Of a stretch of DNA of 64,000 bases, positions 8,321 through 14,943 are shown piece after piece (the stretch's first letter is position 1; the number at the start of each line of letters is the position of its first letter). A program made the position numbers and the translations under genes. The stretch comes from Citrobacter amalonaticus (GTDB lineage Bacteria > Pseudomonadota > Gammaproteobacteria > Enterobacterales > Enterobacteriaceae): positions 1,736,001-1,800,000 of the forward strand of contig NZ_CP014015.2 in assembly GCF_001559075.2 (NCBI RefSeq). Reading direction: 5' to 3'. The notes under the pieces were generated by a model. That model ran no database searches, was not told the origin of the DNA, and was given only the letters and a program-made list of their open reading frames with translations.

Positions 8321-9880
8321 ATGAAAGTAAAGCATAAAATTTTTAAAAATCTCTATCAGGATTCCGTATCCCTGATGCAGATTTCCGCGCAAATTAGCGC
8401 ATTGCCCGGAATTCAACAGGCTTCCGTGGTCATGGGTACGCCCACCAACCTTGAACAGCTCAAAGATGCCGGACTGAGTGACGGCATCAGCGCGGGCCCG
8501 AACGACCTGGTGATCGCCGTAATGGGCGCAGAGGACATCTGCGCGGAAGCGCTTACCCTTGCTGAGGACCGTCTGACCAGCAAACCCGAAGAGGGAAATA
8601 GCGACGGCGTACAAGCGCCCGATCTGGTGAGTCTCGAGATGGCGCAGGAGAAAGTCCCCGACGCCAATCTGGCGCTGATTTCCGTCCCCGGCGACTATGC
8701 CGCCGCCGAGGCCATCAAGGCGCTGAACCTCGGAATGAACGTTATGTTGTTTAGCGATAACGTCAGCCTCGGGCAGGAAAAAGCCATCAAAACCCTCGCC
8801 CGCGAACGCAACCTTATCGTTATGGGCCCAGATTGCGGAACCGCAATCATCAACGGTATCCCATTAGGTTTCGCCAATGTGGTAAAACGCGGAGCCATTG
8901 GCGTGGTGGGCGCCTCCGGTACGGGTTTACAGGAAGTGACCTGCCGTATTGATAAGTTGGGGGCGGGGATCTCCCAGGCGCTCGGAACCGGCGGTCACGA
9001 TCTCAGTGAAGCCATTGGTGGGATCTCTATGCTGTTTGGCCTGCAGGCGCTGATAGAAGATGACGCCACGCAGGTGATTGTGTTGATCTCAAAACCACCT
9101 TCACCTGAGGTCGCACAACGTATTCTTGAACTGGCACAGTCAGCCAGCAAACCGGTGGTGGTGAATTTCCTCGGTGCCGACCCGCAGGAGATTACGCGTC
9201 CGAACATCACGGCGGCGACCACGCTTGCCAGCGCCGCCGATCTCGCCGTCGCGTTACTCAACCATCAACCACTACCAGACACACAGATAGCATCCTCAAC
9301 ACAGGATGCTGCCCTGTTACATCAGGCCTGCCAACGCCTGCCTGCTACGCGTCAGGCAATCCGGGGAGTATTTGCCGGCGGCACCTTCTGCTACGAAGCA
9401 CAACTGATCTGTCAGCAGAACGGTTTTACCGCCTCATCCAATACGCCGGTCTCCAGTAACCATAAGCTTACCGACATCTGGCAGAGCGTCGGCCACACGC
9501 TCATTGACATGGGCGACGATGATTTTACCCGGGGAAAACCGCATCCGATGATCGATCCAACGCTGCGTAATCAGCGTCTGCTGGCTGAAATCAACGATCC
9601 CCGGACGGCCGTCGTCCTGTTCGATCTGGTACTCGGTTATGGCGCATCTGAAGCCCCGGCGACTGAGCTGCTGGACATCCTGGCTCGTGTAGGTACTCAG
9701 CCGTCACCGCTGCTGATCGCACATGTTTGCGGTACGGAAAGCGATCCGCAACAACAAAGCCGTCAGGCCAACGCATTACGACAGGCGGGCGTGATGATCG
9801 CCGATAGCAACGCGCAGGCCGCAGCCTGGGCCAGTACCGTGATACAGATTCAGGTTCAGAAAAAGGATGTAAGCGCATGA
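8321..9880 (+). CDS. fdrA: FdrA/YahF-type acyl-CoA-synthetase-like protein, putative carbamoyltransferase subunit
   Basis: A 519-residue protein with the succinyl-CoA-synthetase alpha-like fold of the FdrA family. Motifs visible are FSDNV (144-148), GPDCGT (169-174), GASGTGLQEV (197-206) and GTGGHDLSE (222-230), with GDDDFTRGKPHPMIDPT in the C-terminal half. E. coli AllF (FdrA, 555 residues) is reported to be part of oxamate carbamoyltransferase; this protein is shorter and closer in length and motifs to YahF (about 515). The last codons overlap the DUF1116 gene in an ATGA. The substrate is unproven: oxalurate, allophanate or another N-carbamoyl compound could fit. A fumarate-reductase role implied by the old name is not supported. 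Confidence 0.82.
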   Translation: MKVKHKIFKNLYQDSVSLMQISAQISALPGIQQASVVMGTPTNLEQLKDAGLSDGISAGPNDLVIAVMGAEDICAEALTLAEDRLTSKPEEGNSDGVQAPDLVSLEMAQEKVPDANLALISVPGDYAAAEAIKALNLGMNVMLFSDNVSLGQEKAIKTLARERNLIVMGPDCGTAIINGIPLGFANVVKRGAIGVVGASGTGLQEVTCRIDKLGAGISQALGTGGHDLSEAIGGISMLFGLQALIEDDATQVIVLISKPPSPEVAQRILELAQSASKPVVVNFLGADPQEITRPNITAATTLASAADLAVALLNHQPLPDTQIASSTQDAALLHQACQRLPATRQAIRGVFAGGTFCYEAQLICQQNGFTASSNTPVSSNHKLTDIWQSVGHTLIDMGDDDFTRGKPHPMIDPTLRNQRLLAEINDPRTAVVLFDLVLGYGASEAPATELLDILARVGTQPSPLLIAHVCGTESDPQQQSRQANALRQAGVMIADSNAQAAAWASTVIQIQVQKKDVSA

Positions 9881-11298
9881 ATACCTTATTTAATCAGCCG
9901 TTAAAGGTTGTGAATGCCGGGCTACAAAGTTTTGCCAACAATATTCAGAAAGTCGGCGGAGAAGCGATCGCGCTGACCTGGCAACCCCCGGCACAAGGGA
10001 ATATTGATGCCGGTCTGGATCTGGCTTCGCTATTGCGCCATCCATTGATTGAACAGGCGAACCAGATTGCAATGGCGCGCTATCTCAACGCACAACCGGT
10101 GTGGGTAGATGTGATGCCGGCCAGCACCGCCATTCCGGAAATGGCAGCACGTAAGCTGATTCTCCATTCTGGCCCGCCGATTCGTTGGGAAAATATGTGT
10201 GGTCCGGTAAAAGGAGCCATTGTCGGCGCGATGTTATTCGAAGGGTGGGCGACCCATCCTGAAGACGCGGAACGTCAGATACTGGCAGAGGAAATCAGCC
10301 TTGAGCCCTGCCATCACTACCATGCCGTGGGGCCAATGGCGGGAATCATCAGCCCCTCAATGCCTCTGTGGGTGATCGAAAACAAGACGAACGGTCAGCG
10401 TACGTTCAGCAACTTCAACGAAGGACTGGGTAAAGTGCTCCGCTTCGGAGCCAATAATGAAGAGGTACTCAGCCGTCTGAGCTGGATGCGTGATGAGCTT
10501 GCTCCCGCACTGAAAGCCGCAGTGCAAAAACTGGGTGAACTGGAACTAAAACCGCTGATGGCCCAAGCGCTGCATATGGGGGACGAAGTCCATAACCGCA
10601 ATGCTGCCGCCACCGGACTGCTCATCAAGCGTCTGCTTCCGGCACTACTGGCCTGCAATCTGCCGTCAGAAAATGTCCAGCGCGTCGTGGGATTCATCAC
10701 GGGCAATGACCATTTCTTCCTTAATCTGTCGATGGCAGCCTGTAAAGCCATGATGGATGCCGCAGCGAATGTCCCGTTCAGTTCGATGGTCACCGTGATG
10801 GCCCGCAACGGCGTGAACTTCGGGATTCGACTTTCCGGCACCGGCGAGCGCTGGTTTCAGGCTCCGGCGAATGCCGTCGAGGGACTGTTCTTCCCGGGTT
10901 ACGGGGTGAACGACGCCGCTGCCGATCTTGGCGACAGCGCGATTACGGAAACCGCTGGCGTGGGCGGATTTGCGATGGCCTCATCCCCGGCAATTGTGAA
11001 ATTCGTCGGCGGTACGCCAGCCGATGCCACCAACAACAGTCGTCGTATGCAGTCCATTACGCTGGGGGGTAATCCGGCCTTTACTTTACCAGCCCTCAAC
11101 TTCGCGCCCACCGCGGCGGGTATCGACGCACGTAAAGTCGCCGATCGCGGCATTTTACCCGTCATCAACACGGGGATAGCCCACAAGCAGGCCGGTATCG
11201 GCCAGATTGGCGCAGGAATTACCACCGCACCAATGTCCTGTTTTGTCGACGCGATAACGGCACTGGCGCAGACCGTCGCCAGAGGAGATAAACCATGA
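9877..11298 (+). CDS. DUF1116 protein, AllG/YahG-like carbamoyltransferase subunit
   Basis: A 473-residue DUF1116 protein with the family segments SGPPIRWENMCGP (98-110), ITGNDHFFLNLSMA and GGTPADATNNSRRMQS. Homologues are E. coli YlbE (AllG, about 419) and YahG (about 472). Its first 40 residues (VVNAGLQSFA, then TWQPP) resemble the C-terminal tail of E. coli FdrA, so the gene boundary differs between the two arrangements. It overlaps fdrA and the carbamate kinase gene by 4 bp on each side, indicating tight stoichiometric translation. With the FdrA and DUF2877 proteins it probably forms one enzyme that transfers a carbamoyl group to or from phosphate. Confidence 0.82.
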   Translation: MNTLFNQPLKVVNAGLQSFANNIQKVGGEAIALTWQPPAQGNIDAGLDLASLLRHPLIEQANQIAMARYLNAQPVWVDVMPASTAIPEMAARKLILHSGPPIRWENMCGPVKGAIVGAMLFEGWATHPEDAERQILAEEISLEPCHHYHAVGPMAGIISPSMPLWVIENKTNGQRTFSNFNEGLGKVLRFGANNEEVLSRLSWMRDELAPALKAAVQKLGELELKPLMAQALHMGDEVHNRNAAATGLLIKRLLPALLACNLPSENVQRVVGFITGNDHFFLNLSMAACKAMMDAAANVPFSSMVTVMARNGVNFGIRLSGTGERWFQAPANAVEGLFFPGYGVNDAAADLGDSAITETAGVGGFAMASSPAIVKFVGGTPADATNNSRRMQSITLGGNPAFTLPALNFAPTAAGIDARKVADRGILPVINTGIAHKQAGIGQIGAGITTAPMSCFVDAITALAQTVARGDKP

Positions 11299-12254
11299 GT
11301 ACGCCACTGGCTGTCGTCGCCGTTGGCGGCAATGCGCTGATCCTGGACGAACGGCGCAACAGTATTCCCGATCAGTACGCTGCCGTCATGGAAAGCATTA
11401 AGCACATCACCGACATGGTCGAAGCCGGCTGGAATATCGTGCTGACCCACGGCAACGGCCCGCAGGTAGGTTTTATTCTGCGCCGCTCTGAATTAGCAAG
11501 CGGCGAAATCTCTCCGGTACCGCTGGACTACGCCGTCGGCGATACCCAGGGAGCGATTGGCTATATGTTTCAGAAAGCGTTGCATAACGAGCTGGCGCGC
11601 CGCGGCATTCATAAGCCCGTGGCAACGCTCGTTACCCAGACACGGGTCAGCCTTCACGACGACGCATTCACCAACCCCAGCAAACCCATCGGAGCCTTTC
11701 TTGATGAGGCTACGGCTCGGGAACGGCAACAGCAACTGGGCTGGACGCTTATGGAAGATGCGGGTCGCGGCTGGCGGCGCACGGTACCGTCTCCGGCTCC
11801 CCTGGAAATCCTCGAGTCCGCGACCATCGCACAGTTATTACAACAGGGCTATATCGTCATCGCCTGTGGTGGTGGTGGGATCCCGGTCGTACGCGATGAA
11901 CAGCAGCAGCTCACTGGCGTGGAGGCGGTGATTGATAAAGACCTCGCTTCCGCGCTGCTTGCCAGTCAGTTAGGGGCGGATTTACTGGTCATTCCTACCG
12001 GCGTGGAAAAAGTGGCGATTCACTTTGGCACACCACAACAGCAATGGCTGGACACGCTCAGCGTCGCGCAAGCGCAGAAACTCTTACAGGAAGGCCAGTT
12101 TGGCGTCGGTAGCATGCAGCCGAAGGTGGAAGCGATCCTCGATTTCGTGAACGCCAGTCGGCAACAGGGCAAAGATGCCCACGGTTTGATCACCAGCCCA
12201 CAGGCCATCAAAGCGGCGCTGGCACATCAGAGCGGCACCTGGATAACCCCTTAA
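11295..12254 (+). CDS. Carbamate kinase family protein (AllK/YahI-like)
   Basis: A 319-residue amino acid kinase-fold protein with carbamate kinase motifs: VGGNA (10-14), HGNGPQVG (52-59), CGGGGIPVV (191-199), VIDKDLAS (212-219) and GSMQPKVEA (272-280). The enzyme normally makes ATP from carbamoyl phosphate and ADP, leaving carbamate that breaks down to ammonia and CO2. Its start overlaps the DUF1116 stop (ATGA), which fits channelling of carbamoyl phosphate from the upstream complex. No arginine deiminase or ornithine carbamoyltransferase gene is nearby, so an arcC role in arginine fermentation is unlikely here. Confidence 0.88.
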   Translation: MSTPLAVVAVGGNALILDERRNSIPDQYAAVMESIKHITDMVEAGWNIVLTHGNGPQVGFILRRSELASGEISPVPLDYAVGDTQGAIGYMFQKALHNELARRGIHKPVATLVTQTRVSLHDDAFTNPSKPIGAFLDEATARERQQQLGWTLMEDAGRGWRRTVPSPAPLEILESATIAQLLQQGYIVIACGGGGIPVVRDEQQQLTGVEAVIDKDLASALLASQLGADLLVIPTGVEKVAIHFGTPQQQWLDTLSVAQAQKLLQEGQFGVGSMQPKVEAILDFVNASRQQGKDAHGLITSPQAIKAALAHQSGTWITP

Positions 12255-12270
12255 TTTAACGGAGATAATG

Positions 12271-12663
12271 ATGACTACCACCACCCTGCTGGCCGTGAAC
12301 GGCACACTGATGCGCGGCCTGGAACTGAACAAGAATATGCTAAAAGCGGGCGGTGTCTTTGTCCGTGAAGATCGCACCGACGCACATTACCGTCTGTGGA
12401 GTATTCACGACAGACACCCCGGCATGATTCGTGTGAAAGAAGGCGGCACCCATGTTGAGCTGGAAATTTGGTCGCTACCGCTGGCGAGCTTTGCTGATCT
12501 GTTGGTAAGCGAACCCGCCGGGTTGGCGATTGGTAAAGTCAAACTGGAAGATGGCAGCGAAGTTCTCGGCGTTCTCGCCGAAAACTGGCTCACGGAGGGT
12601 CAGCGAGAAATCACTAAACTGGGAAGTTGGCGTAAATACACCGGACATTTCCATACCGCGTAA
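12271..12663 (+). CDS. Stand-alone allophanate hydrolase C-terminal-domain protein
   Basis: A 130-residue protein matching only the C-terminal, gamma-glutamylcyclotransferase-like domain of allophanate hydrolase (AtzF/DUR1,2). Segments seen are LLAVNGTLMRGLELN, DAHYRLWSI, HPGMIRV, VELEIWSLP and EITKLGSWRKYTG. In yeast allophanate hydrolase this domain has been reported to help decarboxylate N-carboxycarbamate. The amidase domain that normally precedes it is absent from the window. Tandem ATGs stand at 12268 and 12271; the second is chosen because it is 6 nt from GGAG. It may process or bind a product of the hydrolase or carbamoyltransferase; its function as a lone domain is unknown. Confidence 0.8.
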   Translation: MTTTTLLAVNGTLMRGLELNKNMLKAGGVFVREDRTDAHYRLWSIHDRHPGMIRVKEGGTHVELEIWSLPLASFADLLVSEPAGLAIGKVKLEDGSEVLGVLAENWLTEGQREITKLGSWRKYTGHFHTA

Positions 12664-12687
12664 CACGCGTTTCAGAGGGAAGAAGAT

Positions 12688-13911
12688 ATGCGTAAAACAG
12701 AAGAGAGTCTCAACACGGCATCAGGTTTACGTATTGCCATGATTTTGCTGGGTATCGCGGTAACGCCAGTTCTGTTGTCGTCCTCCAGCCTTGGCAATCA
12801 GTTGTCCAGCAGCAACCTGATTAGCGTGGTACTGCTGGGCGGGTTAATCCTGACCATTCTTTCTGCAATCACCATCAGCGTAGGTGAAAAGGCCCGTCTG
12901 CCCACCTACGGGATCGTGAAATATGCTTTTGGTGAGAAAGGGGCGATTGCCATCAATATTCTGATGGCAATCAGTCTGTTTGGCTGGATTGCGGTGACGG
13001 CCAATATGTTTGGTCATTCCGTACATGATTTGCTGGCGCAACACGGTATGACGCTTCCTTTACCGCTACTGGTCGCGGCAGGTTGCCTTATTTTCGTCGC
13101 CTCTACGGCCTTTGGCTTTGAGGTTCTGGGAAAAGTGGCGCAGATCGCCGTGCCCGTCATCGCCCTGGTGCTGTGTTACATCCTCTATGTGGCGACGCAC
13201 ACCGACGTTGCTGCGCCTGCCACCCTGACCAGTATGAACACCGGAGTCGCCGTTTCTACGGTCGTCGGAACGATTATTGTGCTGGTCGCTACGTTGCCCG
13301 ATTTCGGCAGCTTTGTGCATAACCGCAAACATGCGCTGATTGCCGCCGGCACAACGTTTTTAATCGCTTATCCGTTGCTCTACTGGGCTGGCGCGACCCC
13401 CAGCGCCCTCAGCGGTCAGGGGTCATTACTTGGCGCAATGGCCGTATTTGGCGCCGTCTTACCCGCAGCGCTACTGCTGATTTTTGCCTGCGTCACGGGT
13501 AATGCCGGGAATATGTTCCAGGGAACGCTGGTGGTTTCCACGCTGCTGACCCGCTTCCCGAAATGGCAAATAACCGTTGCGCTGGGCGTTTTATCCGCCA
13601 TCGTCGGCAGTCTGGACATTATGGCGTGGTTTATCCCCTTCCTGTTGTTTTTGGGGATCGCAACGCCGCCGGTCGCCGGGATTTATATCGCTGACTTTTT
13701 CCTCTATCGCCGAAACGGCTATCAGGAGGCGGTTCTGACGCAGGAGCCACAGGTGAAAGTACTCACCTTTGTGGCCTGGATCCTCGGAGCAGCGGTGGGC
13801 TTTATGACGGTAAACGGGGTGTTCACCCTGACGACCATTCCTTCGGTGGATTCCATTGTTGTGGCCTGCATCGCTTATGTGTTGTTAAGTCGTCTGAGTC
13901 AACATCGATAA
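12688..13911 (+). CDS. NCS1-family permease, CodB (cytosine permease)-like
   Basis: A 407-residue polytopic membrane protein with roughly 11-12 hydrophobic segments. It belongs to the nucleobase:cation symporter-1 family, CodB branch: LPDFGSFVHNRKHALIA and PPVAGIYIADFFLYRR correspond to conserved CodB segments. Family substrates include cytosine, hydantoins, allantoin and related ring or ureido compounds; the substrate cannot be read from sequence. Being in the cluster, it probably imports the compound degraded by the preceding enzymes. It follows the allophanate-domain gene by 24 bp. A perfect inverted repeat lies 30 bp after its stop. Confidence 0.82.
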   Translation: MRKTEESLNTASGLRIAMILLGIAVTPVLLSSSSLGNQLSSSNLISVVLLGGLILTILSAITISVGEKARLPTYGIVKYAFGEKGAIAINILMAISLFGWIAVTANMFGHSVHDLLAQHGMTLPLPLLVAAGCLIFVASTAFGFEVLGKVAQIAVPVIALVLCYILYVATHTDVAAPATLTSMNTGVAVSTVVGTIIVLVATLPDFGSFVHNRKHALIAAGTTFLIAYPLLYWAGATPSALSGQGSLLGAMAVFGAVLPAALLLIFACVTGNAGNMFQGTLVVSTLLTRFPKWQITVALGVLSAIVGSLDIMAWFIPFLLFLGIATPPVAGIYIADFFLYRRNGYQEAVLTQEPQVKVLTFVAWILGAAVGFMTVNGVFTLTTIPSVDSIVVACIAYVLLSRLSQHR

Positions 13912-13940
13912 TTCCCGGGTATAATTGGCGAATTCATCAT

Positions 13941-13962
13941 GGCTGGATCTATCGATCCAGCC
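13941..13962. repeat. Perfect 9-bp inverted repeat between permease and regulator genes
   Basis: GGCTGGATC pairs with GATCCAGCC around a TATC loop. No T run follows. It may be an RNA hairpin separating the regulator from the operon, or an operator; its position 23 bp before the regulator ATG fits autoregulation. Confidence 0.55.
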
Positions 13963-13984
13963 CCTCTGCCAAACGGGAAGCGTT

Positions 13985-14875
13985 ATGTTCATCTCCGACG
14001 AAACTCTGCGCGTGATTCATCTGGTCGCCAGACACCAGAGCATCACCGTCGCCGCTGAGCAATTGAATAAGGTGCCTTCCGCCATCAGCTATACCATTAA
14101 AAAAGCGGAAGAAAGTCTGGGTGTTGTGTTATTCACGCGTAAAGGCCGCTATATCGAAATCACGCCTGCGGGCAGCTATTTTATTGAACACAGCAAAACC
14201 ATTCTCGGCGATATGGAAGCACTCAAGCGCAACACTGTCCTGATCCACGACGGTGTTGAACGCGAACTGACTATCGCGGTGAATAACATCATCCCCTCCT
14301 CGTTGCTGGTAGACTTTATCCGCGATTTCGAACATCAGTTTGCCTCAACCACGCTGACGGTCTGTCTTGAGGTTTATAACGGCTGCTGGGATGCACTTTA
14401 CAGCAGACGAGCCGACCTGGTGATTGGTGCGCCGCATGCCGTTCCGAGTACCGAGGGCGTAATCAGCGAACCCTTCGGCCAACTGGAGTGGGATTTTGTC
14501 GTGAGCCCACAGCACCCGCTGGCCAGGGAACATCATCCACTGGAAAATGCCGAGCTTCGCCAGTATCCAGCGGTGTGTATTCGCGATACGTCGGTAAATT
14601 TTACGCCACTACAGGCCTGGCTACTGGAGGGGCAAAAGCCGCTGTTTGTTCCTGATTTCACGACAGCGATTGCTCTCATCGAGCAGAATGTGGGGATTGG
14701 CTACATTCCCCATCATTTAGCGCTACCGTTGCTCAATAGCGGAAAACTGCTGAAAAAACCGATGCGTGAACATAAACATGCGACCAAATTGTTCCTGGCC
14801 GCACGTTCAGACGGTATGGGAAAAGTGTGCCAGTGGTGCATTGATTATCTGCTCAAACTGAACAGCGCATTGTAG
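13985..14875 (+). CDS. LysR-type regulator resembling AllS
   Basis: A 296-residue LysR-type regulator. The N-terminal winged helix-turn-helix (about residues 4-63) includes SITVAAEQLNKVPSAISYTI. The ligand-binding part shares with E. coli AllS, the activator of the allantoin regulon, the segments DGVERELTIAVNNI, HPLA, AVCIRD and a VGIGYIP-type stretch. The ATG at 13985 is preferred over the open frame from 13925 because it gives the usual LysR start. Unlike most LysR genes it is not divergent but lies last in the same direction as its presumed targets. It probably senses a purine- or ureide-derived metabolite; the ligand is unknown. Confidence 0.85.
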   Translation: MFISDETLRVIHLVARHQSITVAAEQLNKVPSAISYTIKKAEESLGVVLFTRKGRYIEITPAGSYFIEHSKTILGDMEALKRNTVLIHDGVERELTIAVNNIIPSSLLVDFIRDFEHQFASTTLTVCLEVYNGCWDALYSRRADLVIGAPHAVPSTEGVISEPFGQLEWDFVVSPQHPLAREHHPLENAELRQYPAVCIRDTSVNFTPLQAWLLEGQKPLFVPDFTTAIALIEQNVGIGYIPHHLALPLLNSGKLLKKPMREHKHATKLFLAARSDGMGKVCQWCIDYLLKLNSAL

Positions 14876-14933
14876 GCCCGGTGAGCGTCACGCTACCGGG
14901 CAAACGACCGGGTGGCGGCTTCGCCTTACCCGG
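14876..14933. repeat. REP-like double hairpin between the regulator gene and metE
   Basis: Two adjacent palindromes: GCCCGGT/ACCGGGC (14876-14901) and CCGGGT/ACCCGG (14908-14933). This is the layout of enterobacterial REP/BIME elements between convergent genes. It forms the right edge of the inserted cluster. Confidence 0.8.
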
Positions 14934-14943
14934 CCTACGGAGA

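Noticed and set aside
8321..9880. Fumarate reductase regulator or true acyl-CoA synthetase
   Set aside because: The old gene name suggests this, but the context with DUF1116, DUF2877 and carbamate kinase fits the carbamoyltransferase set better.
11295..12254. Arginine deiminase pathway carbamate kinase (arcC)
   Set aside because: No arcA or arcB gene nearby; the gene overlaps the DUF1116 gene instead.
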